A stretch of 64,000 nucleotides of DNA, from the NCBI RefSeq assembly GCF_044458865.1, contig NZ_JBITIH010000009.1, positions 124,001-188,000 of the forward strand. Reading direction: 5' to 3'. Below the pieces are notes generated by a model. The model saw only the letters and a list, made by a program, of their open reading frames with translations. It searched no databases and was not told the origin of the DNA. Numbering within the stretch: the first letter of the stretch is position 1; each line of letters starts with the position of its first letter. This DNA comes from Micromonospora_G sp044458865 (GTDB lineage Bacteria > Actinomycetota > Actinomycetes > Mycobacteriales > Micromonosporaceae). Position numbers and translations under genes: made by a program. Below are positions 16,555 to 24,860 of the stretch, one piece after another.

Positions 16555-17460
16555 TCAGCGGGGCTCTCCCACCCGTGGCGGGCCCGGCGCCGGAGGATCG
16601 TCAGCCGCCAGGTCGATCACCCGTCCCCGGTGGCTCGTCGCCGCCAACGCGGCACCGAAGAGCAGCAACTGGTTGAGCAGATAGAGATAGACCAGCAGGC
16701 CGACGGTGCCGGCCACCGCCGTGTACGCCAGGTTCCGCTCGAACCGGACCACGTAGTAGCGGCCGACCGAGTTCAGCAGGGTCACGCCGAGCGCCACCAG
16801 CAGCACCGGCGAGAAGAGCCGACGCGGAGTGATCCGGAGCCGGGGCACCGCCAGCATGAGCGCCGTCGCCAACACCATGTTGATGACCAGCGCCAGTACC
16901 CAACTGGTGATCGATACCAGCACCGTGTGCGAGCCGATGGCCAGTCTCAACACCGACTGGAGCGTGTCCACCGCACCCACCGAGATGCCCAGCAACAGGA
17001 ACACACCGAGCACCACCACCAGGTCGATCAACTGCCGGATCACCACGTACCCGGGCTGCTGGTTGAGCCGGTAGATCAGGCGCTGCGAGGACCGGATCGC
17101 CTCCACCCAACCGATGCCGGTGATCACCAGCAGGACCAGGCCGATGATGCCGACCCGCCGGGCCCCCTGCTGGATCTGTTCCGGATCCAGGAACGGCAGG
17201 TTCTGCCGGAAGAAGTGGGCGGTTCCCTCGTTGACCCGCTGGCTCTCGCCCAGCACCGTACCGAAGATCCAGTACGCCACCAGGCCGAGCGCGAACACCG
17301 CGAAGAACCCGTAGTACGCGATGCCGGCGGCGAGCCGCCCGCCCAGCACCTCGACGTAACGCCCGACCGCGCGGCAGAAATGGTCGAACACCGGCGACCG
17401 GCCACGCCAGATCTGCACCCGCCGCTCGGCGCGTCCCACCACCCGATCCAGGAGGTTCAC
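16555..17460 (-). CDS. YihY/BrkB family inner-membrane protein
   Basis: A 301-aa polytopic protein of the YihY/virulence factor BrkB family (once annotated as RNase BN). About six membrane helices are visible, starting with LAAGIAYYGFFAVFALGLVA and ending with VAGTVGLLVYLYLLNQLLL. The motif YYGFFAVFAL near the first helix is typical of the family. The cellular role is not established; transport or envelope functions have been proposed. The GTG at 17460 has GAGGA 7 nt upstream. It follows the 2H phosphoesterase and trpS genes on the same strand and is probably co-transcribed with them. Confidence 0.88.
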   Translation of the reverse strand: MNLLDRVVGRAERRVQIWRGRSPVFDHFCRAVGRYVEVLGGRLAAGIAYYGFFAVFALGLVAYWIFGTVLGESQRVNEGTAHFFRQNLPFLDPEQIQQGARRVGIIGLVLLVITGIGWVEAIRSSQRLIYRLNQQPGYVVIRQLIDLVVVLGVFLLLGISVGAVDTLQSVLRLAIGSHTVLVSITSWVLALVINMVLATALMLAVPRLRITPRRLFSPVLLVALGVTLLNSVGRYYVVRFERNLAYTAVAGTVGLLVYLYLLNQLLLFGAALAATSHRGRVIDLAADDPPAPGPPRVGEPR

Positions 17461-17540
17461 GCCGTCATCCTCGCCGATCCGGGCGGATTCGGCGCGCCGA
17501 CCACGCGCGAGCACCCCGAGCCGGCGTACGAACCCCGGGC

Positions 17541-18095
17541 TCAGCCGCCCAGCAGGTAGTCCCGACGCGGCTGCCAGCGCGCCTCACCGCTGTGCGAGAA
17601 GAGGGTGAACTTAACGACCTCGATGTGTGCCTCGAAACCCGCCAGGTCCTCGTACACCCGGTCCAGCGCCGTCGGGTCCACGTCGTGCGCCACCGTCACG
17701 TGCGGGTGGTACGGAAACCGCGTCTCCCGACGCAGGCCAGGCGCGGCGTTGATCGCCTCGGCCAACAGCTCACACTCGCTGATCCCGGCCGCCACCGCCA
17801 CGAAGACCACCTCGGTGATCGGCCGGAACGTACCCGTCCCCCGCAGGTGCAGGGTGTACGGCAGGTGGTCGGCCGCCACCTTCTCCAGGTGGGCCTCCAC
17901 CGCCGGTAGGTGTTCCGGGGCGATCTCTGTCGGCCCGAGCAGGGTCAGGTGCGCGGGCACGTACGCCGCCTGCGGATCACCTGCCTCGGCCCGACGCCGG
18001 GTGAGCAACCCACCCCACGGTTCCGGGATGTCCACCGCGACCCCGATCCGGGTCGGGGTGCTCTCGGTCTGCTGCGACCCGTCCGTACGAACCAT
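17541..18095 (-). CDS. 2H phosphoesterase (2'-5' RNA ligase family)
   Basis: A 184-aa protein with the two signature motifs of the 2H phosphoesterase superfamily, H49-L-T51 in YVPAHLTLLG and H132-V-T134 in YHPHVTVAH. Members act on 2'-5' or cyclic phosphodiester bonds in RNA or nucleotides; the real substrate here is unknown. The ATG at 18095 has GGGAG 6 nt upstream; the frame stays open for 15 more codons. It lies between trpS and the YihY gene on the same strand. Confidence 0.85.
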   Translation of the reverse strand: MVRTDGSQQTESTPTRIGVAVDIPEPWGGLLTRRRAEAGDPQAAYVPAHLTLLGPTEIAPEHLPAVEAHLEKVAADHLPYTLHLRGTGTFRPITEVVFVAVAAGISECELLAEAINAAPGLRRETRFPYHPHVTVAHDVDPTALDRVYEDLAGFEAHIEVVKFTLFSHSGEARWQPRRDYLLGG

Positions 18096-18245
18096 GCTCC
18101 GCTCCCACGCCGCCGGCGACGGACGCCGGCCGACCCTCATCCTCGCCGGTTCGTCCCCGGTCGGATCCCGCCGGACCGCCGGCCGGCGACCCGCCGCCCA
18201 CGGCCGGTGCTGCCCGACCGCGGGCCTACAGTGCCGGCCCGCTCG

Positions 18246-19271
18246 CTAGTCATGCCGGGCCGCGGGCAGGAAGCCGATCCGGTCGTACGCCGTGGCCAGG
18301 GTGGTCGAGGCGACCGCCCGTGCCTTCTCCGCGCCGATCGCCAGCAGCTTGTCCAGCTGTGCCGGATCGTCGAGGTACGTCCGGGTACGTTCCTGGATCG
18401 GCGTGACGAACTCGGTCACCACCGCGGCCAGGTCCTTCTTCAGGTCCCCGTATCCCTTGCCCTCGTACGCCTCGACCAGCTCGTCGATGCCGCGGGCGGT
18501 GAGCGCCGCGTAGATGGTGAGCAGGTTCGAGACGCCGGGCTTGGCGGCCTGGTCGAAGGTGACCTCCCGGCCGGTGTCGGTGACCGCCGACCTGATCTTC
18601 TTCGCGGACCGGGCCGGGTCGTCCAGCAGCTCGATCAGACCGGCCGGCGACGACGCCGACTTGGACATCTTCGCGCTCGGGTCCTGCAAGTCGACGATCT
18701 TGGCGGTGTCCCGCACGATGAACGGCGCCGGGACGGTGAAGGTGGCCCCGAACAGGGTGTTGAACCGCTGCGCCAGGTCCCGGGTCAGCTCCAGGTGCTG
18801 CCGCTGGTCCTCACCGACCGGAACCGCGTCCGCCTGGTAGAGCAGGATGTCCGCGGCCTGCAGGATCGGATAGGTGAAGAGCCCGACGCTGGACCGGTCC
18901 GCACCCTGCTTGGCGGACTTGTCCTTGAACTGGGTCATCCGGCTGGCCTCGCCGAACCCGGTGATGCAGCTCAGCACCCAGGCCAACTGGGCGTGCTCCG
19001 GCACCTGCGACTGCACGAAGAGGGTGCACCGCTCCGGGTCCAACCCGACCGCGAGCAACTGGGCCGCCGCCACCCGGGTCCGCTGACGCAGCACCACCGG
19101 GTCGTGCCCCGCGGTGATCGCGTGCAGGTCGACCACGCAGTAGAACGTGTCGTGCGTCTCCTGCATCGCGACCCAGTTGCGGACCGCGCCCAGGTAGTTG
19201 CCCAGGTGGAAAGAGTCGGCGGTCGGCTGGATGCCGGAGAGCACCCGGGGTCGGGCAGGTACGTCGGACAT
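18246..19271 (-). CDS. trpS: Tryptophanyl-tRNA synthetase
   Basis: A class I synthetase of 341 aa that charges tRNA-Trp. The HIGH-type motif appears as SFHLGNYLG (20-28) and the KMSKS loop as AKMSKS (200-205). The central segment GADRSSVGLFTYPILQAADILLY is characteristic of bacterial TrpS. It is complete and of normal length. It starts 130 bp from the divergent ECF sigma factor gene; the 2H phosphoesterase and YihY genes follow it. Confidence 0.97.
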   Translation of the reverse strand: MSDVPARPRVLSGIQPTADSFHLGNYLGAVRNWVAMQETHDTFYCVVDLHAITAGHDPVVLRQRTRVAAAQLLAVGLDPERCTLFVQSQVPEHAQLAWVLSCITGFGEASRMTQFKDKSAKQGADRSSVGLFTYPILQAADILLYQADAVPVGEDQRQHLELTRDLAQRFNTLFGATFTVPAPFIVRDTAKIVDLQDPSAKMSKSASSPAGLIELLDDPARSAKKIRSAVTDTGREVTFDQAAKPGVSNLLTIYAALTARGIDELVEAYEGKGYGDLKKDLAAVVTEFVTPIQERTRTYLDDPAQLDKLLAIGAEKARAVASTTLATAYDRIGFLPAARHD

Positions 19272-19401
19272 GCCGGCAATTCTGACAGCAACCCCCGACC
19301 CACGTCATGACGGGCCTGTGCCAAGTCCCCCGGCCCCGTTCGCGGGAACCGGGACGACGGGTCGGGACTCGTACCCTGAGGACCGGAAGGGCGGCGATCG
19401 G

Positions 19402-20049
19402 GTGCCAGACCAGAACGGCAGGGGCGGGACCTCGGCGGACAGGGCGATCGGCGAGCTCTACCACGGCTGCTACCGACGCCTGGTCACCCAGGTCTACGCG
19501 TTCACCCTCGACCTCACCGAGGCGCAGGACGTGGTGCAGGAGGCGTTCGCCCGGGCACTGGCCAGGCCACGCGGTCTGACCGACGTCGAGAACCCGGAGG
19601 CGTGGCTGCGTACGGTCGCGATCAACGTGGTCCGCCGCCGGTGGCGTCGCCGGCAACTGCTGGACACCATCCTCCGCCGGGACCGGCCCGTACTCCGGCT
19701 GGTCGAGGCGGCGCCCGGACCCGAACGGGCCGACCTGCGCGAGGCGCTCGCCGACCTTCCGGTCGGCTACCGCGAGGTGTTGGTGCTGCACTACTTCGCC
19801 GATCTGCCGGTGGACGAGGTCGCCCAGGTGCTCGGCGTGGCGGTCGGGACGGTCAAGTCGCGACTGCACCGGGGACGGATGGCGCTCGCCGCCCGGCTCG
19901 GCGACTACCGCGACGGTGCCGCGCCACCCGACCCCACCAACCCCGCCGCCCCGCCCCGGCCAGCCGGCGGCCCGCGCCGACCCACCACCGACACCGGATC
20001 CTCCCGACCCGCCACCGACACCGGCAGCACCGAGGTGACCCATGCCTGA
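19402..20049 (+). CDS. ECF RNA polymerase sigma factor (SigE/SigL-like)
   Basis: An extracytoplasmic-function sigma factor of 215 aa. Region 2 spans about 18-84, with LTEAQDVVQEAFARALA as the core/-10 binding helix. Region 4 spans about 111-165, with the HTH DEVAQVLGVAVGTVKSRLHRGR. A 45-residue Pro/Thr-rich tail follows. The GTG at 19402 has GGAAGG about 12 nt upstream, and further in-frame starts exist. Its TGA overlaps the ATG of the next gene (20042-20049), so the two products are made together. That gene takes the position where an anti-sigma factor is expected. Confidence 0.9.
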   Translation: MPDQNGRGGTSADRAIGELYHGCYRRLVTQVYAFTLDLTEAQDVVQEAFARALARPRGLTDVENPEAWLRTVAINVVRRRWRRRQLLDTILRRDRPVLRLVEAAPGPERADLREALADLPVGYREVLVLHYFADLPVDEVAQVLGVAVGTVKSRLHRGRMALAARLGDYRDGAAPPDPTNPAAPPRPAGGPRRPTTDTGSSRPATDTGSTEVTHA

Positions 20050-21292
20050 GCCCACCTTCCCCAACCGGCTCGACGAACGGCTGGCGCACGGCCGGACCGA
20101 ACTGTTGGACCGGATCGAGCAGCCACCGCTGGAGCGGATCCAGCACCGGGCGCGACGTCACCGGCGCCGGTCCCGGCACGCCACCACCGGCGCCCTCGCC
20201 GCTGTGGCGGTCACTCTCACCCTCCTGGTACGTCCCTGGGCCGGCGGCAACGATCCGACCCCGCCGCCACCGGTCGCCGGGACCCCCACCCCGGGCCCGA
20301 TCTACAGCGACGCCGGAATCACCGTCAACGGACTCGACGGGCCGGTCGTCGACGTACCGGGCATGATCACCGACGTCGAGTTCACCGACCCCGACCACGG
20401 CTATCTGCTCGCCGAGTGCGTCGATGGCGGGGCATGCCCGGCAAGCGTGGCCCGGACCGCCGACGGCGGCCTCACCTGGCAGATCACCGAACTCCCGACT
20501 GCCACCCGGGGACGTACCGGGCTGGGCCTCCTCGCCTTCGCGGACGGGCGGCTGGCGGTCACCGGGGATACGACCTACGTCTCCGCCGACGGGGGCCGTA
20601 CCTGGCAGGTCGGTGGCCGGGCGAAACCGACCCCGCCTCAGCCCGGCGACCGGCTGTACCGCCAGCCGGCCGCCCCCGGAGGCGACGACTGCGACGGCGG
20701 CGTCTCGATCTGGCGACCCTCGGAACCCGCCGATCTGGGCAGCGTCGACGTCGGTGGGATCAGCGTCTGCTGGGTGGCGTCGGACAGCACCGGCGACGGG
20801 GCCTGGTGGATCGGCGGGACACGCAACGGTCAGGCGGTCGCCGCGCTCACCCGGGACGGTGGCGCAACCTGGATCGAGTCGGTGCTCGGACCGGCCGAGG
20901 GCCCGGCAAGGGTGCGGGTGGCGGTGCTCGGCAACCAGGCGTACGCGGTCGTCTCCGACGTTGACGGCACGATCCGCCGGTTCTTCCACTCGATCGACGC
21001 GGGGCGGACCTTCACCCCGGTCACGGCCGGTCCACCGGTCGGAGGGCCGGAGCGTCTCGCCGGTGACCTGGTGCCACTGCTCGACGGCCGGCTGCTGGTG
21101 GCCGGGACGGACAACCACTGGTACGTCAGCGCCGACCGGGGCGCGACCTTCCACCGAGCCGCCGCAACCCTGCCACCGGTCGGCGGACTCGCCCGTACCG
21201 ACGCGGGTTATGTCGCGTACCAGCTCTTCAGCAACGGCTGGGCGGCGTACTCGGCGGACGGCTCGACCTGGCGCAAACTCCAGATCCGCTGA
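20042..21292 (+). CDS. Membrane-anchored Asp-box (BNR) propeller protein coupled to the sigma factor
   Basis: A 416-aa protein with a short basic cytoplasmic segment (1-46, many Arg and His), one membrane helix (about 48-66) and a large extracellular part. The latter has at least five Asp-box-like motifs (TADGGLTW, SADGGRTW, TRDGGATW, SIDAGRTF, SADRGATF), the mark of sialidase-type beta-propellers. The 8-nt overlap with the sigma gene suggests that it controls or senses for it. It lacks the classic zinc anti-sigma HxxxCxxC motif, so a direct anti-sigma role is only an inference. Confidence 0.8.
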   Translation: MPEPTFPNRLDERLAHGRTELLDRIEQPPLERIQHRARRHRRRSRHATTGALAAVAVTLTLLVRPWAGGNDPTPPPPVAGTPTPGPIYSDAGITVNGLDGPVVDVPGMITDVEFTDPDHGYLLAECVDGGACPASVARTADGGLTWQITELPTATRGRTGLGLLAFADGRLAVTGDTTYVSADGGRTWQVGGRAKPTPPQPGDRLYRQPAAPGGDDCDGGVSIWRPSEPADLGSVDVGGISVCWVASDSTGDGAWWIGGTRNGQAVAALTRDGGATWIESVLGPAEGPARVRVAVLGNQAYAVVSDVDGTIRRFFHSIDAGRTFTPVTAGPPVGGPERLAGDLVPLLDGRLLVAGTDNHWYVSADRGATFHRAAATLPPVGGLARTDAGYVAYQLFSNGWAAYSADGSTWRKLQIR

Positions 21293-21299
21293 GCTGGCG

Positions 21300-22412
21300 T
21301 CAGTCGGGCGGGGGCGGCTCGGGCGGGCGGATCCCGCGGCGCTGCTCGGGCAGGTGGGCCAGGGAGATGCCGATCCGGGCCACCCGACGGCCGTCCAGGG
21401 CGAGCACCCGCAGCACCCAGCCGGCGTCGTGCCCGTCCCGGTCCGGGTCGGCGCCGGCGTCCGGGTCGGCGTCCGCGTCGGCATCGGCGTCTGCGTCGGG
21501 GTCGGGGTCGGGGTCGACCGGCGCGGGTTCCTCCTCCGGCCGCCGGGCCGGGCCTGCCGAACCGGTCGGATCGGCGGGTACGCGGACCTCGTCGCCCGGT
21601 TCCGGCACCCGACCCAACGCGGCCATCACGAACCCGCCCACGGTCTCGTACGGGCCGTCGGGCAGGGCGAACCCGGCCCGGTCGGCGAAGTCGGCCAGGT
21701 TGAGCCGGCCGTCGACCACCGCCGGCAGCCCGGCGCCGACCGGCTCGGGGGCGGCGTCGTACTCGTCGTGGATCTCGCCGACCAGTTCCTCGATCAGGTC
21801 TTCGAGGGTGACGATGCCGGCGGTGCCGCCGTACTCGTCGACCACCACGGCGAGATGCTGCCGCTCCCGGCGCATCTCGGTCAGCGCGGCGAGCACCCGC
21901 TTGCTGCCGGGTAGCTGCTTGACCTCCCGGGTCAGGTCCCGGATGGTGGCGGGGCCGTCGTGCTGGGGCCGGAGCAGCACATCGCGCAGGTGCACGAAAC
22001 CGATCACGTCGTCGTGCGGCAGGTCGACCACGGGGTAGCGGGTGTGGGTTTCCGCCCGAACGAGCTGGCCCGCCTCGTCCAGGGTGAGCCGGGCGTTGAG
22101 GAACACCACGTCGGTACGGGGCACCATCACCTCACGCACCAGGCTCGCGCCGGCCACCAGCACCTCGTCGATGATCCGCCGTTCCACCGGGTCGAGCACG
22201 GTGTTCGCGGCCACCAGGTCACGCAGTTCGGACTCGCTGATCCGCTCCCGTCCGGAGGTCGGGCTCGCACCGAGCATGCCGGTGACCAGACGGGTGGCGG
22301 CGTCGGCCGCGCGTACGACTACCCGGGCCAGCCCACGGGCGACCGGGCCGGGTAGTCGAGTAGGACGCCCCGGCGGTCTGCGCCGGGGCCCGGTACTGCC
22401 GGATACCCGCAT
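21300..22412 (-). CDS. CorC/HlyC-like CBS-domain protein lacking the DUF21 membrane part
   Basis: A 370-aa protein. A pair of CBS domains spans about 93-215 (VREVMVPRTDVVFL, then RYPVVDLPHDDVIGFVHLRD and VVVDEYGGTAGIVTLEDLIEE). A CorC_HlyC transporter-associated domain occupies about 225-352. The N-terminal DUF21 membrane domain of the usual actinobacterial hemolysin family is absent; only its last helix-like stretch (about 24-48) remains, so the layout resembles soluble CorC. A Pro/Glu/Asp-Ala insert (about 282-330) splits the C-terminal domain. ATG at 22412; a GTG six codons upstream (22430) is also possible. Likely linked to magnesium or cobalt efflux. Confidence 0.85.
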   Translation of the reverse strand: MRVSGSTGPRRRPPGRPTRLPGPVARGLARVVVRAADAATRLVTGMLGASPTSGRERISESELRDLVAANTVLDPVERRIIDEVLVAGASLVREVMVPRTDVVFLNARLTLDEAGQLVRAETHTRYPVVDLPHDDVIGFVHLRDVLLRPQHDGPATIRDLTREVKQLPGSKRVLAALTEMRRERQHLAVVVDEYGGTAGIVTLEDLIEELVGEIHDEYDAAPEPVGAGLPAVVDGRLNLADFADRAGFALPDGPYETVGGFVMAALGRVPEPGDEVRVPADPTGSAGPARRPEEEPAPVDPDPDPDADADADADADPDAGADPDRDGHDAGWVLRVLALDGRRVARIGISLAHLPEQRRGIRPPEPPPPD

Positions 22413-22625
22413 GTCAGTGATGGTAGACACCCTCTGAGCGCTGGGTGAGGAGATGCCGACCCGGACATGGCATGTTCGAGTCTGTTGGATAATGATTGAA
22501 CGTGATGGGGCAGCGTTAACGTCACCCGGCTCCGGCGGCGCCCGTAATCTGTCCCCGCACACCCCCGGGGTCCTCGCGTGCGCGGCGCACACACCCCGGC
22601 GGACCCAGGCAGGGAGGGCAACCAC

Positions 22626-23615
22626 GTGAAACTGCTCGTCACCGGTGGCGCCGGCTACATCGGCAGCATCGTCACCCGGCTCCTGATCGACGCCGGACAC
22701 CAGGTGGTCATCCTGGACGACCTGCGTACCGGCCACGTCGAGGCGCTCGCCCCCGAGGCGACCTTCGTCCAGGCCCGGATCCACGACGCCGCCCAGGTGC
22801 TCACCCCGGACGCGGGCTTCGACGGGGTGCTGCACTTCGCGGCGCTGATCGCCGCCGGCGAGTCGATGACCCGGCCGGAGATCTACTGGGAGAACAACAC
22901 CGTCGGCTCGCTCGCGCTGATCGACGCGGTACGCGCCGCCGGCGTACCCCGGTTCGTCTTCTCCTCCACCGCCGCCGTCTACGGCAACCCGACCGAGCTG
23001 CCGATCACCGAGAACGCGGTCAAGGCCCCGACCAACACGTACGGCGCCACCAAGCTCGCGGTCGACATGGCCCTCACCTCCGAGGCGATCGCCCACCAAC
23101 TCGGCGCGGTCTCGCTGCGCTACTTCAACGTCGCCGGCGCGTACATCCGACCCGAACGGCAGCTCGGCGAGCGGCACGACCCGGAGAGCCACCTGATCCC
23201 GATCGCGTTGGAGGTCGCCGCCGGCCGTCGGGAGAAGTTGCAGCTCTTCGGCGACGACTACCCGACCGCCGACGGCACCTGCGTACGCGACTACATCCAC
23301 ATCGAGGACCTGGCCCGCGCCCACCTGCTCGCGCTCGGCGCGGCCACCCCGGGCGAGCACCGGATCTACAACCTCGGCAACGGCAACGGCTTCTCCAACC
23401 GTCAGGTGGTCGAGGTCGTCCGCGAGGTGACCGGCCACCCGCTGCCGGTGGAGATGGCGCCGCGCCGCGAGGGTGACCCGGCCGCACTTGTCGCCTCCTC
23501 GGACCGGGCCCGGACCGAACTCGGCTGGGTGCCGGCCAAGCCCACCCTCGCCGACATGGTCGGCGACGCCTGGAGCTTCTACCGCCAACACATCCTTCCG
23601 GAGAAAACCGAATGA
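22626..23615 (+). CDS. galE: UDP-glucose 4-epimerase
   Basis: A 329-aa NAD-dependent short-chain epimerase that interconverts UDP-glucose and UDP-galactose. The Rossmann motif GGAGYIG lies at 7-13, and the catalytic pair is Y139-x3-K143 with the SSTAAVYG serine/threonine segment at 113-120. The GTG at 22626 has AGGGAGG 8 nt upstream. Its stop overlaps the galK ATG (ATGA), so galE and galK form a Leloir-pathway operon. No galT is seen in the window. Confidence 0.96.
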   Translation: MKLLVTGGAGYIGSIVTRLLIDAGHQVVILDDLRTGHVEALAPEATFVQARIHDAAQVLTPDAGFDGVLHFAALIAAGESMTRPEIYWENNTVGSLALIDAVRAAGVPRFVFSSTAAVYGNPTELPITENAVKAPTNTYGATKLAVDMALTSEAIAHQLGAVSLRYFNVAGAYIRPERQLGERHDPESHLIPIALEVAAGRREKLQLFGDDYPTADGTCVRDYIHIEDLARAHLLALGAATPGEHRIYNLGNGNGFSNRQVVEVVREVTGHPLPVEMAPRREGDPAALVASSDRARTELGWVPAKPTLADMVGDAWSFYRQHILPEKTE

Positions 23616-24796
23616 GCCAGCCCGACCAGCCCGGCAGCGCCGCGGACATCCCCGCCCGCGCCACCGCCGGCTACACCTCCGAGTACGGTGAACCACCCGC
23701 CGGCCGATGGGCCGCCCCGGGCCGGGTGAACCTGATCGGGGAGCACACCGACTACAACGACGGCTTCGTGCTGCCGTTCGCCCTGCCGCAACAGACCGTG
23801 GTCGCCGCCGCCACCACCGGAGAACCCGGCTGGACGGTCTGGTCGGAGCAGTCCGGCGAACGGATCGAGTTCGACCTCGACGATGTCAGCGAGCCGGGCC
23901 GGGTCAAGGGCTGGGGCGCGTACGTCGCCGGCACCGTCTGGGCACTGCGCGACGCCGGGTTCGACGTACCGGGGGCGCGGATGGCGATCGCCTCCGACGT
24001 ACCGCTCGGGGCCGGTCTCTCCTCCTCCGCGGCGCTGGAGTCGGCGGTACTCACCGCCCTGGCCGACCTCGGCGGGCTGGACCTGCCGGTGGACGACCGG
24101 CCGGGGCTGGCGCAACGGGCGGAGAACCGCTACGTCGGCATCCCCTCCGGGATCATGGACCAGTCGGCGTCGATCCGCTGCCAGGGCGGGCACGCGCTCT
24201 TCCTCGACTGCCGCTCGCTCGCGGTCGAGCAGATCCCGTTCGACCTCGACTCGGCCGGGCTGACCATCCTCGTGGTGGACAGTCGGGCGCCGCACCAGCA
24301 CGTGACCGGCGAGTACCGGGCCCGCCGCGCGGCGTGCGAGGAGGGGGCGCGGGCACTCGGCGTACCGGCGCTGCGGGACGTACCGATCGACGGGCTGGAC
24401 GCCGCCCTCGCCCGGCTCGACGACCCGATGATCCAGCGGCGGGTACGGCACATCGTCACCGAGAACCAGCGGGTGCTGGACACGGTCGAGCTGCTACGCG
24501 CCGGTCGGGTACGCGAGATCGGTCCGCTCCTGACCGCCTCGCACGTCTCCATGCGGGACGACTTCGAGATCACGGTGGCGGAGGTGGACGTCGCGGTCGA
24601 GGCGGCGCTCGCCGCCGGGGCGTATGGCGCCCGGATGACCGGCGGCGGCTTCGGCGGCTGCGTACTGGCCCTGGTCGACACCGACCGGGTGGAGGCGGTC
24701 GCGACCGCCGTCGCGGACGCGTACGCCGAACGGGGCTTCACCGCCCCCCACTCGTGGCCGGTGCTCCCCACCCCCGGTGCCCACCGCCTCCCCTGA
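23612..24796 (+). CDS. galK: Galactokinase
   Basis: A GHMP-family kinase of 394 aa that phosphorylates galactose to galactose-1-phosphate. The galactokinase signature GRVNLIGEHTDYNDG lies at 37-51, the GHMP motif PLGAGLSSSAALE at about 131-143, and the C-terminal motif GARMTGGGFGGCV is complete. It is coupled to galE by ATGA at 23612-23615. The stop is followed at once by the dispersed hairpin repeat, a probable terminator shared with the convergent cysN. Confidence 0.96.
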   Translation: MSQPDQPGSAADIPARATAGYTSEYGEPPAGRWAAPGRVNLIGEHTDYNDGFVLPFALPQQTVVAAATTGEPGWTVWSEQSGERIEFDLDDVSEPGRVKGWGAYVAGTVWALRDAGFDVPGARMAIASDVPLGAGLSSSAALESAVLTALADLGGLDLPVDDRPGLAQRAENRYVGIPSGIMDQSASIRCQGGHALFLDCRSLAVEQIPFDLDSAGLTILVVDSRAPHQHVTGEYRARRAACEEGARALGVPALRDVPIDGLDAALARLDDPMIQRRVRHIVTENQRVLDTVELLRAGRVREIGPLLTASHVSMRDDFEITVAEVDVAVEAALAAGAYGARMTGGGFGGCVLALVDTDRVEAVATAVADAYAERGFTAPHSWPVLPTPGAHRLP

Positions 24797-24800
24797 GGGG

Positions 24801-24851
24801 TAAGGAAGGGCCCCCTCCTATCGTTTTTCGTATAGGAAGGGGCCCTTCTTA
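24801..24851. repeat. Dispersed hairpin repeat, copy 1 (inverted orientation)
   Basis: A 51-bp element made of two GGAAGGGGCCC-type arms around a T-rich loop, filling the gap between convergent galK and cysN. Its reverse complement aligns along its whole length with the copies at 41.8 and 52.7 kb. It can form a stem of about 20 bp and probably ends transcription from both sides. Confidence 0.85.
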
Positions 24852-24860
24852 ACGCGTGGG

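Noticed and set aside
22431..23696. Upstream extension of the CorC-like frame across galE
   Set aside because: The frame is open only because it is antisense to galE; it has no hydrophobic DUF21 helices, so it does not supply the missing membrane domain.
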